64,000 nt of DNA from Pelagibacterium flavum (GTDB lineage: Bacteria; Pseudomonadota; Alphaproteobacteria; Rhizobiales; Devosiaceae). The DNA lies in NCBI RefSeq assembly GCF_025854335.1, contig NZ_CP107716.1, positions 3,775,001-3,839,000 of the forward strand, written 5' to 3'. The notes beneath the pieces were generated by a model. That model was not told the origin of the DNA, did no database searches, and saw nothing but the letters and a program-made list of their open reading frames with translations. Every line of letters starts with the position of its first letter. Within the stretch, counting starts at the first letter, position 1. The translations under genes were made by a program, and so were the position numbers. Of the stretch, positions 53,210-61,638 are shown piece after piece.

Positions 53210-53905
53210 ATGTCCTCTCCCCTCGCCAGTTTCCGCTCCGGCGCAAATGCGTCAACGCCCATCGCCATCGGTTATGTGCCGGTCGGCGTTGCGTTTGGCA
53301 TTGCTGCTATCAAGGCGGGCTTTTCGGCGTTGGATGCTATCATGCTCTCGGCGGTGGTCTATGCGGGAGCGAGTCAGTTTCTGGTTCTGGCGCTGGTGGG
53401 AGCGGGTGCGCCGATCCTGGTCACTGCGGTGTCGATCATCGCCACCAATCTGCGGCACGTTTTTTACGGTCCGGCGATCCTTGAAGCGGCCCGTGACCGG
53501 GCAACGCGACGCCATGCCTGGGCGTGGAGCTTTTTCCTTTCCGACGGCGCATTCGGTTCGGCAATCATCGCGCTCAATCGCTCAAAGGATCATTTTTCGC
53601 CGCGATTCATGTTCGGAATCGCCGCGGGCCCCTATCTTTCCTGGGTGACCGGCACGGCGATAGGCGCCTTTCTCGGCACTTCGCTGGCTGAATGGCCCGC
53701 GGTCGATGCGGCCATGGGCTTTCTCATGCCTGCACTTTTTCTGGCCATGGCGCTTTCACTTCTAACCAAGGAACATATTCCCGTAGTGATCGTCACAGCA
53801 TGCGTTACGCTGCCGTTGATCCTGCTCATTTCGCCCACGGTCGGGATACTGGGCGGGATGGTGATCGGCGCGTTCACGGGTTTGGCGGTCAGGAAGCGGC
53901 AATGA
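53210..53905 (+). CDS. azlC: AzlC-family permease (large subunit of an amino acid exporter)
   Basis: A 231-residue membrane protein of the AzlC/YgaZ family with about seven helices. Typical segments are TPIAIGYVPVGVAFGIAAIK near residue 17, LSAVVYAGASQFLVLALVGA near 46 and ATNLRHVFYGPAILE near 80. With AzlD it exports branched-chain or similar amino acids in known systems; the substrate here is not known. Placed between ureC and ureE, an unusual spot. ATGA overlap with azlD. Confidence 0.9.
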   Translation: MSSPLASFRSGANASTPIAIGYVPVGVAFGIAAIKAGFSALDAIMLSAVVYAGASQFLVLALVGAGAPILVTAVSIIATNLRHVFYGPAILEAARDRATRRHAWAWSFFLSDGAFGSAIIALNRSKDHFSPRFMFGIAAGPYLSWVTGTAIGAFLGTSLAEWPAVDAAMGFLMPALFLAMALSLLTKEHIPVVIVTACVTLPLILLISPTVGILGGMVIGAFTGLAVRKRQ

Positions 53906-54222
53906 ACATCGAATTTTTCATTGTTACGCTGCTCGTCGGGCTCGGGACCTGGATGCTGCGCTTTTTGCCGACGCATTTCATGCGCGGCACGGGTGATCCC
54001 GCGGCACCCTTGAGCCGGTTCCTGTCGGCAACCGGACCGGCGGCCATCGCCGCGCTCTATGTCGGGGCGATCCTGCCCATGCTGTCGCCAGAGCTGCATG
54101 CCAATGCTCCGCTCGTGCTGGGCTCAGGCGCTGTGATCGGGATCTATTTCTGGCGGCGTGACGTCTCGCTGGCGACGCTGGGCGGCGCCATTGTCTACGG
54201 TATCGTCTTTGCCATTGTGTGA
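53902..54222 (+). CDS. azlD: AzlD-family small exporter subunit
   Basis: A 106-residue protein with three or four membrane segments, starting MNIEFFIVTLLVGLGTWMLR, then FLPTHFMRGTGDPAAPLSRF and GPAAIAALYVGAILPML, as in AzlD/YgaH. It starts inside the azlC stop, so the two are translated together. No comparable small subunit occurs elsewhere in the window. Confidence 0.88.
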   Translation: MNIEFFIVTLLVGLGTWMLRFLPTHFMRGTGDPAAPLSRFLSATGPAAIAALYVGAILPMLSPELHANAPLVLGSGAVIGIYFWRRDVSLATLGGAIVYGIVFAIV

Positions 54223-54293
54223 TTGGACCAGTCATGGTGCTGCCCGGAATCCGATGCTAGGCTTCATCGGTCAAATCTCACAGGAGGCCAATC

Positions 54294-54671
54294 ATGAAGC
54301 CCTTTGCACTTGTCGTTTGTCTGGCTCTTGCTGCGCTTCCCGCCAGCGCAGTGGAAACGTCCATGCAGTTCGTTCTCGAGTTCGACGGCAACGCCCAGCG
54401 TGATGTGATGACCTATCAATGTGACGGGATCGACGAGCCAATGGATGTGCAATACATCAACGCGCATCCGACTTTTCTCGCCATTGTGCCGATCGAGGGC
54501 GAGGACATGATTTTCGTCAACGTCATCTCCGCCTCTGGCGCCCGCTATGTTTCGGGACAGTATGAATGGTGGTCGCGCGGAAATGAGGCGATGTTCACCA
54601 ACATTATGGACGGCACCGATGAGGCCGAGGCCGAACCGATCACCTGTCACGCCGCTCAGGATATCCCCTGA
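54294..54671 (+). CDS. MliC-like exported protein
   Basis: A 125-residue protein with a signal peptide ending PASAVE. The mature part has the MliC pattern: MTYQCDGIDEPMDVQYINAH, then FVNVISASGARYVSGQYEWW and SRGNEAMFTN. Both Cys are present (in YQCD and ITCHA), so a disulfide-bonded periplasmic barrel is expected. MliC proteins inhibit C-type lysozyme, yet many alphaproteobacterial homologues are untested. It sits between azlD and ureE on the same strand. AGGAGG precedes the ATG. Confidence 0.75.
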   Translation: MKPFALVVCLALAALPASAVETSMQFVLEFDGNAQRDVMTYQCDGIDEPMDVQYINAHPTFLAIVPIEGEDMIFVNVISASGARYVSGQYEWWSRGNEAMFTNIMDGTDEAEAEPITCHAAQDIP

Positions 54672-54730
54672 TCGCTGGCGTGGTTCTTGCATCGGATCCT
54701 CCACAGGAACGGACTGACAATGAGGATGGG

Positions 54731-55207
54731 ATGCGCGCGACAGGCGTTGAAACGAAAGGCAAATGGCAAGGCGCTCTCGCTGGGAGGGCCGAACTGGCCC
54801 ATGATCAGCGCGCCCTGCGCCGCAAGCTGGTGACGCTCGACAATGGGCTCGACGTTCTTGTCGACCTGCCTCATACCGTAGCGCTGGAAACCGGCGATGC
54901 ACTGAGGCTCGAGGACGGCCGTTTTGCCGAAATCGTCGCGGCCAAAGAACCGCTCTATGCGATCACCGGCAACAGCACGGCCCATCTTGCCCAATTGTGC
55001 TGGCATATCGGCAACCGCCATCTGCCCTGCCAGATCGAGGCCAAATCGGGCGTACCAGAGCGGCTTCTGATCGGACGCGACCACGTCATCAAGGACATGC
55101 TGGAAGGGCTCGGGGCCAAAGTCGCGGAGATCCGCGCACCGTTTTCGCCGCTACGCGGTGCCTATTCGGGCCACGAGAACGGACACACGCACCATCATCA
55201 TGGATGA
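54731..55207 (+). CDS. ureE: Urease accessory protein UreE (nickel metallochaperone)
   Basis: A 158-residue UreE. The core contains RRKLVTLDNGLDVLVDLPHT near residue 38 and AHLAQLCWHIGNRHLPCQIE near 95, with the nickel-binding His in WHIGNRHLP. The C-terminus is His-rich, [11 protein letters not shown], a nickel store. The ATG at 54731 has a weak GGATGGG ribosome site; an earlier start at 54680 is less likely. It overlaps ureF by eight bases. Confidence 0.93.
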   Translation: MRATGVETKGKWQGALAGRAELAHDQRALRRKLVTLDNGLDVLVDLPHTVALETGDALRLEDGRFAEIVAAKEPLYAITGNSTAHLAQLCWHIGNRHLPCQIEAKSGVPERLLIGRDHVIKDMLEGLGAKVAEIRAPFSPLRGAYSGHENGHTHHHHG

Positions 55208-55880
55208 GCAGACCGCCTTGATCCGGTTGTTTTCCTGGCTCTCGCCGGCGTTCCCCATTGGCGGGTTTGCCTATAGTCAGGGTCTTGAGACGGCCATTGC
55301 CGATGGGCGCGTCAGGGACAAGGACCAACTTGCCGGCTGGATCAGCGGTCAGTTGCATCGTGGCAACCTGCGTACCGATGCCTATTTTCTCGCCATCGCT
55401 GCCCGCGCGGTAGCCAATTGCGATTGGACAACGCTTGCCGAGGCCAATCAAGTATGCCTCGCGCTGCAGGTATCGGCTGAGCGCGACAAGGAAACGCGCG
55501 AACAGGGGAAGTCCTTTCTGCAAGCGGCATCGGCATGGCCGATGCGCGCGCCAGATGCGCTTAACGCCGCTTTCGAGCAAGCCATGGCCTTACCGATCGC
55601 ATTTGGCGCAATGGCTGGCCTGCACCGTGTTTCACCTGGAGCGGCAATCGCGGGCTTTGCCAACAGCGCCGTCGCCCAACAGATATCGGTCGGCGTGCGG
55701 CTCATCCCTCTTGGGCAAACGGCGGGCCTTGCCGTTCAGGCCAGCCTCGAAGCAGAGATCGCACAGATGAGCACAGAGGCCCATTCGGCCCAATTGGCCG
55801 ATATTTCGGGCCTTTCCTATGGCACCGATATTGCAAGCATCAAACATGAAGATCTCAGGGTAAGGATTTTTCGATCATGA
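55200..55880 (+). CDS. ureF: Urease accessory protein UreF
   Basis: A 226-residue all-helical UreF. Family segments are [20 protein letters not shown] near residue 7, [12 protein letters not shown] after it, and the C-terminal [20 protein letters not shown]. It bridges UreD and UreG during urease activation. The ATG at 55200 lies within the His-tail codons of ureE, and the stop overlaps ureG by ATGA, so ureEFG are strictly coupled. Confidence 0.94.
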   Translation: MDEQTALIRLFSWLSPAFPIGGFAYSQGLETAIADGRVRDKDQLAGWISGQLHRGNLRTDAYFLAIAARAVANCDWTTLAEANQVCLALQVSAERDKETREQGKSFLQAASAWPMRAPDALNAAFEQAMALPIAFGAMAGLHRVSPGAAIAGFANSAVAQQISVGVRLIPLGQTAGLAVQASLEAEIAQMSTEAHSAQLADISGLSYGTDIASIKHEDLRVRIFRS

Positions 55881-56509
55881 GTTCAAAAAACGGCCCGCTC
55901 CGCGTCGGAATCGGAGGTCCGGTGGGATCGGGCAAAACCACGCTCACCGAAAAACTCTGCAAGGCGCTGCGCGACAATTATTCGGTGGGCGTCGTCACCA
56001 ACGACATCTACACCAAGGAAGACGCCATGATGCTGGCGCGCCTGCAGGCGCTGCCCGAGGACCGGATCCTGGGGATTGAAACCGGCGGCTGTCCACATAC
56101 GGCCATCCGCGAGGATGCATCAATCAATCTGCGCGCGATTGCCGAGCTCAATGCCCGCATCCCCGATCTCGATATCGTCTTTATCGAATCGGGCGGCGAC
56201 AATCTGGCGGCGACGTTTTCGCCGGACCTTGCCGACATCACGCTTTATGTCATCTCGGTCTGCCAGGGAGAGGAAATCCCGCGCAAGGGCGGGCCGGGCA
56301 TTACGCGCTCGGACATGCTGATCATCAACAAGTCCGATCTGGCCCCTTATGTCGAAGTCGATCTGGACGTCATGGAGGCCGATGCCCAGCGGATGCGCGA
56401 TGGCCAGCCCCACGTCTTTACAGACCTCAAGCGGGGTAAGGGCGTCGACGAAATCGTTGCGTTTCTTGAGCGTCACGGGGGACTGGTCCGCACGCAGATG
56501 GCGCTGTAA
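55877..56509 (+). CDS. ureG: Urease accessory GTPase UreG
   Basis: A 210-residue SIMIBI GTPase. P-loop [18 protein letters not shown] at residues 9-26, the metal-binding [18 protein letters not shown] (Cys-Pro-His) near 68, [15 protein letters not shown] near 97, and NKSDLAPYV for base recognition. It provides the GTP hydrolysis for nickel delivery. The last 83 bases are overlapped on the other strand by a DUF1127 gene. Confidence 0.97.
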   Translation: MSSKNGPLRVGIGGPVGSGKTTLTEKLCKALRDNYSVGVVTNDIYTKEDAMMLARLQALPEDRILGIETGGCPHTAIREDASINLRAIAELNARIPDLDIVFIESGGDNLAATFSPDLADITLYVISVCQGEEIPRKGGPGITRSDMLIINKSDLAPYVEVDLDVMEADAQRMRDGQPHVFTDLKRGKGVDEIVAFLERHGGLVRTQMAL

Positions 56510-56735
56510 GCGCAACAGCACGCCGGCCTTCAGCTTGTAGCTCTTCGTTGTCCTCGCGCAGCGCAAACAGGCTGATGGGACCTTTTTCGTGCATCACCTT
56601 GCGGCTGATGCGTCGCAGATCGGCCTCGCTTAGCCCCAGGTCTCGCCTCAGATGAGGATCGAGCCGCCTCAGCGCACTATAGGTCTGGTGGAAAACGATC
56701 CAATCACGCAGCATCACGAAAGCGGATTTGAACAT
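56427..56735 (-). CDS. DUF1127-domain protein
   Basis: A 102-residue protein: [20 protein letters not shown], then [20 protein letters not shown], which is a clear DUF1127 motif (about residues 20-42). The remaining 60 residues are not conserved in the family. Small DUF1127 proteins in Agrobacterium and Rhodobacter influence RNA turnover and carbon or phosphate metabolism. The 3' part overlaps ureG by 83 bases in antisense; a shorter real product cannot be excluded but the frame is open. Confidence 0.7.
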   Translation of the reverse strand: MFKSAFVMLRDWIVFHQTYSALRRLDPHLRRDLGLSEADLRRISRKVMHEKGPISLFALREDNEELQAEGRRAVALTAPSACGPVPRDAQETQRFRRRPYPA

Positions 56736-56872
56736 GGCGCGGCCTTTCAGGCGCGCTCGACGCGCCTTGTCCTACATTTGAAATATGGATGACAGGCGAT
56801 GAAGGATGCTCATCGACAGTCCCACTATGCGGCCAGGCGACTGCTGGGCGCTACAGACGTGTTCGCAACCAG

Positions 56873-56890
56873 TATTTCATTTCTGAAATA
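56873..56890. repeat. Inverted repeat upstream of mmcB
   Basis: TATTTCA-TTTC-TGAAATA, perfect seven-base arms. It might be an operator of mmcB or part of an AT-rich promoter. Confidence 0.5.
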
Positions 56891-56919
56891 TCGAGGGTCT
56901 GGCCACTACCGTTCAGAAA

Positions 56920-56934
56920 GAATAAAATGAGAAC
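56920..56934 (-). promoter_or_regulatory. LexA-box-like sequence at the mmcB start
   Basis: Read on the minus strand: GTTC-TCATTTT-ATTC, one mismatch from the alphaproteobacterial LexA box GTTC-N7-GTTC. It ends right before the mmcB ATG. MmcB of Caulobacter is DNA-damage inducible, so LexA control is plausible. Confidence 0.4.
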
Positions 56935-57426
56935 ATGAGCCAGACCGAATCCAGCATCGAGCCCCAGATCGTCGATGGTCGTCAGTCACCCACCGCGCTG
57001 CGCGTGCAGCGGGGCGTGATGCGTTTTCTGCGTTCGGTCTATGACATGACGTGCTTTGCCGAAGTGCCGCTTTCCAACGGGCGGCGTGCCGACGTAATTG
57101 CACTGGGCGGCAAAGGGGAAATCTGGATCGTGGAAATCAAGTCGAGCCTTATGGACTATAAGGTCGACGCCAAATGGCCCAACTACAAGGATTTTTGCGA
57201 CCGGTTCTTTTTCTGCAAGCCGCCGGAACTCGATGCCGAAATTTTCCCCGCAGAAGAAGGGCTGATGGTGGCCGACGGCCATTGGGGGGATATCCTGCGC
57301 CACGCGCAGCACGATCCCTTGCCCGGCGCGCGGCGCAAAGCGATGCTGTTAAAGCTCGCCCGGCTGGGGGCGGACAGAGTCCATGCGCTGATGGACCCCG
57401 AAACCCGCAGAGAAGACCTATTCTGA
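56935..57426 (+). CDS. mmcB: MmcB-family DNA repair protein (PD-(D/E)xK-like nuclease)
   Basis: A 163-residue protein of the MmcB/COG5321 family. The nuclease-like core is CFAEVPLSNGRRADVIALGG, then EIWIVEIKSSLMDYKVD, giving the D...ExK signature near residues 53-70, followed by KWPNYKDFCDRFFFC and EEGLMVADGHWGDILR. In Caulobacter the protein contributes to damage tolerance with ImuB-type polymerases. The ATG at 56935 follows an AT-rich stretch without a clear ribosome site. A LexA-like half-match lies at the start. Confidence 0.88.
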   Translation: MSQTESSIEPQIVDGRQSPTALRVQRGVMRFLRSVYDMTCFAEVPLSNGRRADVIALGGKGEIWIVEIKSSLMDYKVDAKWPNYKDFCDRFFFCKPPELDAEIFPAEEGLMVADGHWGDILRHAQHDPLPGARRKAMLLKLARLGADRVHALMDPETRREDLF

Positions 57427-57786
57427 GGCGCACGCCGCAAGCGTTGCGACAGCATTGCCTTCTTCATTGAGGAGGGTGAGTATCTCTCTCGCAATGACGT
57501 AGTTCGATGTTGTGCCAATGCGTCGAAAAGGCGCGCTCCTGGCCGATTCTGGGCTTTTCTCCGGCTATCATCGTCGAATAAGACATCCGAAACCGACAGG
57601 GCACCATTGCCTCCGACCGTAGTGGAGCACGGTCTTGCCGGTTCTGCGGGGTGAACCGGTGCAAGTGAAAGGCCATCTATTGACGGCGCCAGATAGCGGA
57701 TGGCCCGCCCAGTGACGAAATCATTTGAGTTCGATGCTTTTCCTCTGGCACAAGAAGAAAAATTGATGCCCGGGAGGACAGTTGCC
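57427..57786. other. 360-bp gap between mmcB and ribokinase
   Basis: No gene, terminator or strong palindrome seen. A frame continues upstream of the ribokinase start but has no family resemblance. Confidence 0.5.
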
Positions 57787-58707
57787 GTGATCGTTGTGTT
57801 CGGCTCCATCAATATCGATCTGATTGGCCAAGCGCCCACGCTGATGCGGCCGGGCGAAACCGTTCTGGGCACGAGCCTTGAATTTTCGCCTGGCGGAAAG
57901 GGCGGCAACCAGGCGCTTGCGGCCAGCCGGGCCGGCGCGGAGGTCAAGATGGTGGGGTGCGTTGGCGGCGACGATTTCGCGACGCGCGCACTCGCCCTTC
58001 TGAGCGAAGCGGAGATCGACCTGTCGGGCGTGCGGCGCATGGACCGGCATACCGGCACTGCGCTGATCATCGTCGATGACGCAGGGGAAAACATGATCAC
58101 CGTGCTGCCCGGTGCCAATTCGCGTCTGACGGCAGCGGCGCTGGAGCAGGCGGGGATTGCGGAGGGCGACTATCTCCTGCTGCAGTTGGAAACGCCGATG
58201 GAGGGGGTGCTGGGCGCCGCGGCGCTGGCTCGCGAGAACGGCGCCAAAGTCGTTCTCAATCTTGCGCCGTTCATGGACTTCGATCTGGCACTGCTGGACA
58301 ATGTTGATGTCCTGGTGGTCAATGAGACGGAATTGGCCGGGGTGCTCAAAATGCTCGACGCTCCCAAGCTTGACGAGACCGAAGCCGTCGTCTGGCTGTC
58401 GGAGAAGTTCGGCAATATTGTCGTGGCAACACTCGGTTCGCGCGGCGCCATTGCCGCGGCGGATGGGACGGTCACCACCGTTCCATCGCTCAAGATCAAA
58501 CCGGTCGATACCGTCGGCGCCGGCGATACGTTCGTGGGCTATCTGGCTGCTGGGCTGGCGGAGGGAAACGAGCTGTCCCCGGCAATGAAACGGGCTTCGG
58601 TTGCAGCCGGACTGGCGTGTCTGACGCCGGGTGCCCAACCATCGATTCCCGAGCGCGCCGCGGTCGAGGATCGTCTCGCGGCCGGTGAGAATTCAACCGC
58701 GAAATGA
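57787..58707 (+). CDS. rbsK: Ribokinase (PfkB family)
   Basis: A 306-residue PfkB carbohydrate kinase. N-terminal VIVVFGSINIDLIG, the sugar-binding PGGKGGNQALAASRAGA near residue 38, VVVNETELAGVLKML in the middle, and the catalytic VDTVGAGDTFVGYLAAGLA near 240 with the base Asp in GAGD. Start: GTG at 57787, nine bases after GGGAGG; ATG at 57766 is an alternative but would lie before the ribosome site. It phosphorylates ribose or a related sugar. ATGA-coupled to the methyltransferase gene, an odd pair. Confidence 0.9.
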   Translation: MIVVFGSINIDLIGQAPTLMRPGETVLGTSLEFSPGGKGGNQALAASRAGAEVKMVGCVGGDDFATRALALLSEAEIDLSGVRRMDRHTGTALIIVDDAGENMITVLPGANSRLTAAALEQAGIAEGDYLLLQLETPMEGVLGAAALARENGAKVVLNLAPFMDFDLALLDNVDVLVVNETELAGVLKMLDAPKLDETEAVVWLSEKFGNIVVATLGSRGAIAAADGTVTTVPSLKIKPVDTVGAGDTFVGYLAAGLAEGNELSPAMKRASVAAGLACLTPGAQPSIPERAAVEDRLAAGENSTAK

Positions 58708-59918
58708 GCCGCATTGAAACCCTCACGATCGAGCGCCTCGGGCATCGGGGTGAGGGCGTTGCGACGCTCGATGGTAAACCTGTCTTTGTCCCGCTGACCC
58801 TCGAACGGGAAAACGTCACCGCGACAATCGAGGGCAGTCGCGGGCGTCTTGTCGAGATAGTTACCCCCAGTCCGAAGCGGGTCGAACCGTTCTGTCCCCA
58901 TTATGGTGCGTGCGGGGGCTGCCAGTTGCAACATCTCGAGGCGGAGCACTACCGCCAGTTCAAGCGTGGCCTGATTGTTGATGCGCTATCGCGTGCCGGC
59001 GTTGACGCCACAGTCGCCGACCCGATCACCGCTCACGGCGCTGGTCGTCGGCGGGTCACAATGCATGCCACGAAATCGGCGGCCGGTTTCATGGCGCTGC
59101 GCAGCCATGCGATTCACGATGTGGATACCTGCCCCATTCTGGTGCCTCCATTGGCGCGTGCGCCCGAAATTTCGCGCGCCATCGCGACCGTGGTGGGGCC
59201 GTGTGATGTGAGCCTTACAGCCAGCGATACGGGCCTCGACGTTGCCATCCGGGCCAAGGGCGCCAGGGCCGGTGCGCCGCTGACCAAGATCGCTCAGCGG
59301 TTCGATCTCGCACGGCTCTCGCTCAATGGCGAGCCTCTGATCCTTTTGCGTCGGCCTATGGTTGCGATGGGGCCATCAAATGTGCCCCTACCCGTATCGA
59401 GCTTCCTGCAAGCAACCGCAAGAGCCGAAGAGGTCCTGGCATCTCTGGTCATTGAGGCGGTGCGGGGTGGCAAGCAGGTTGCAGACCTTTTTTGCGGCGT
59501 CGGCCCCTTTGCTCTTCGGCTCGCCGCCAGCGCCCCGGTGTTCGCCGCCGATTCCGATATCCACGCCATTGATGCGCTTGATACCGCAAGACGCAATACC
59601 AAAGGGCTCAAACCCATAACCGCCGAGCGGCGTGACCTGTTTCGCGAACCACTCGGCGTATTCGAGCTCAATCGCTTCGATGCTGTGGTGCTCGATCCGC
59701 CGCGGGCCGGCGCCAAGGCCCAGGCCGAGGAACTGGCCAGGTCAAAGGTTTCGACAATTGCCTATGTCAGCTGCGACCCTCAGAGCTTTGCCCGGGATGC
59801 CGCCATTCTGATCGCGGGCGGATATCGCATCAGTGCGGTGACGCCGATCGACCAGTTCGCCTATTCGACCCACCTCGAAGTTTTCGCGGTTTTCTACAGG
59901 GCGAAATCAGCGCGCTGA
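58704..59918 (+). CDS. TrmA/RlmD-family class I RNA (uracil-5-)methyltransferase
   Basis: A 404-residue protein with an N-terminal TRAM domain (ETLTIERLGHRGEGVATLDG), a [4Fe-4S] motif PFCPHYGACGGCQLQHL (CX5CX2C) with a fourth Cys in VDTCPIL, and a C-terminal SAM-dependent methyltransferase domain. VADLFCGVGPFALRLA is the SAM loop, DPPRAGA the acidic motif, and YVSCDPQSFARD carries the catalytic Cys. It methylates U to m5U in rRNA or tRNA; the exact target is not visible. Translation is coupled to ribokinase. Confidence 0.9.
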   Translation: MSRIETLTIERLGHRGEGVATLDGKPVFVPLTLERENVTATIEGSRGRLVEIVTPSPKRVEPFCPHYGACGGCQLQHLEAEHYRQFKRGLIVDALSRAGVDATVADPITAHGAGRRRVTMHATKSAAGFMALRSHAIHDVDTCPILVPPLARAPEISRAIATVVGPCDVSLTASDTGLDVAIRAKGARAGAPLTKIAQRFDLARLSLNGEPLILLRRPMVAMGPSNVPLPVSSFLQATARAEEVLASLVIEAVRGGKQVADLFCGVGPFALRLAASAPVFAADSDIHAIDALDTARRNTKGLKPITAERRDLFREPLGVFELNRFDAVVLDPPRAGAKAQAEELARSKVSTIAYVSCDPQSFARDAAILIAGGYRISAVTPIDQFAYSTHLEVFAVFYRAKSAR

Positions 59919-59930
59919 ATCGGGTTGTTA

Positions 59931-59952
59931 ATTGTGACGATAGTGTCACAAT
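59931..59952. repeat. Perfect 22-bp interrupted palindrome before ugpB
   Basis: ATTGTGAC-N6-GTCACAAT. It lies 13 bases after the methyltransferase stop. The inner TGTGA/TCACA halves are eight bases apart, two more than in a CRP site. Regulator unknown. Confidence 0.7.
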
Positions 59953-60076
59953 AGCTTGGTCGTTCACGCAAAAATGTGGAGCGGCCGGCCACACGATCGT
60001 GGCGTGAGGAGGAGGCCAGAGGACCTGTCGCGAGCTTGCCCGAGAAGCTTGACGCCGCGCGCGTCAGGGTTTTCCA

Positions 60077-60105
60077 CTGTCATGCAATCATCACGATACT
60101 GTCAC
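60077..60105 (+). promoter_or_regulatory. Candidate Pho box of ugpB
   Basis: Three heptamers at 11-base intervals: CTGTCAT (60077), TCATCAC (60088, degenerate) and CTGTCAC (60099). PhoB binds CTGTCAT repeats with an 11-base period and controls ugp genes in several proteobacteria. The box is 92 bases before the ugpB start. Confidence 0.6.
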
Positions 60106-60196
60106 CTGCGCTTTGCACGCCCCGTCTAGGCATCACGCCCATGGTTTTAAGCCATCGGCCGGATGCGGTCGCAATGACATTGATCGGGAGAACATC

Positions 60197-61525
60197 ATGT
60201 TCAAAACACTTCTGGCCAGCGGCACTGCCGGTTTGGCTCTTTTTCTGGGCGCCTCTTCGGCGTTTGCCCAGACCGAGATTTCCTTCTGGCACTCAATGGG
60301 TGGCGAACTGGGCGAGCGCGTTGCCGCTATCGCCGAGGATTTCAATGCGTCTCAGGACGAGTATGTCGTAAACGCCTCTTATCGCGGCGAATATGAAGAG
60401 ACCATGGTCAACGCCATCGCCGCTTTCCGCGCAGGTGAACAGCCCACTATCGTTCAGATCTACGAAGTCGGCACGGGCACGATGATGGCCGCCGAGGGCG
60501 CTGTCTATCCGGTCTATGAGCTGATGGAAGCTCACGGCAACAATTTCGATCCTTCGGTCTATCTGCCCGTCGTCACCGGCTACTACACCGACACCAACGG
60601 CAACATGCTCTCGATGCCGTTCAATTCCTCGACCCCGATCCTCTATTACAACAAGGACGTGTTCGCAGAGGCTGGCCTCGACCCCGAAACTGCCCCGGCC
60701 ACCTGGGCGCAGGCCGAAGAGTTCTCGCGCCAGATCGTCGAGTCGGGCGCTGCGAGCTGCGGCATGGCCATCACCTACACCGCCACATGGATCGGTTCGG
60801 AAAACTTCTCGGCCCTGCACAATTTGCCTTATGGCACGCTGGAAAACGGCTTTGGCGGCATGGATTCCGAATTCACCTTCAACAACGAAGTCGTCGCCCG
60901 CTTCTGGGACGATCTTGCTCGCTGGCAGGATGAAGGCATCTTCGTTTATGGCGGACCGGCCGGTGGCTCGGACAATGCTCCGGCCTTCTATTCGGGCGAA
61001 TGCGCCATCTATATGGGCTCGTCGGCTTCACGCGCCGGTGTTGTCGCCAATGCCGACTTCGAAGTCGGCTACGGCATGCTGCCCTATTATGACGACGTTG
61101 AAGGCGCTCCGCAGAACTCGATCATCGGCGGCGCGACCCTGTGGGTCCTCTCCGGTCACGAAGAAGCCGAGTATCAGGCAACCGCCGCTTTCCTCGACTA
61201 TCTTTCTTCGGCCGAAGTTCAGGCCGAATGGCACCAGGGCACCGGCTATCTGCCGATCACCCAGGCAGCGTTCGAGCTGAGCCAGGAGCAGGGTTACTAT
61301 GAAGAAAATCCCGGCACTGACATTGCGATCGAGCAGATCAACCTTAATGCACCGACCGAAAACTCAAAGGGCCTGCGCTTCGGCAACATGCCCCAGGTTC
61401 GCATGATCATGGATGAGGAACTGCAGTCGGTTCTCGCCGGCGAAAAGACCGGCCAGGAAGCTCTGGACTCGGCTGTCGAACGCGGCAACCAGATCCTGCG
61501 CGATTTCCAGGCCGCCAATTCCTAA
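60197..61525 (+). CDS. ugpB: sn-Glycerol-3-phosphate ABC transporter substrate-binding protein
   Basis: A 442-residue periplasmic binding protein with a signal peptide ending SAFAQT. The mature start EISFWHSMGGELGERVAAIA, then FRAGEQPTIVQIYEVGTGTM and GNMLSMPFNSSTPILYYNKD are characteristic of UgpB. It binds glycerol-3-phosphate or glycerophosphodiesters, useful as phosphate source. CGGGAG precedes the ATG. First gene of ugpBAEC. Confidence 0.94.
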   Translation: MFKTLLASGTAGLALFLGASSAFAQTEISFWHSMGGELGERVAAIAEDFNASQDEYVVNASYRGEYEETMVNAIAAFRAGEQPTIVQIYEVGTGTMMAAEGAVYPVYELMEAHGNNFDPSVYLPVVTGYYTDTNGNMLSMPFNSSTPILYYNKDVFAEAGLDPETAPATWAQAEEFSRQIVESGAASCGMAITYTATWIGSENFSALHNLPYGTLENGFGGMDSEFTFNNEVVARFWDDLARWQDEGIFVYGGPAGGSDNAPAFYSGECAIYMGSSASRAGVVANADFEVGYGMLPYYDDVEGAPQNSIIGGATLWVLSGHEEAEYQATAAFLDYLSSAEVQAEWHQGTGYLPITQAAFELSQEQGYYEENPGTDIAIEQINLNAPTENSKGLRFGNMPQVRMIMDEELQSVLAGEKTGQEALDSAVERGNQILRDFQAANS

Positions 61526-61549
61526 AGCGGTTCTGACCTCAAACATTCC

Positions 61550-61575
61550 GACCCCGACTTTACCTGGCCGGGGTC
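61550..61575 (+). terminator. Hairpin between ugpB and ugpA
   Basis: GACCCCG (61550-61556) pairs with CGGGGTC (61569-61575); TCTTCC follows. Weak attenuator-like hairpin that may favour ugpB expression. Confidence 0.5.
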
Positions 61576-61638
61576 TCTTCCATTAAACCGGTCCGTTGCA
61601 AGAAGACCGGCGGATGAGACAATACCCAGGGGCGTTGC

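Noticed and set aside
59931..59952. CRP/FNR-type site
   Set aside because: The TGTGA and TCACA halves are eight bases apart where six are required for CRP, and the sequence does not fit FNR.
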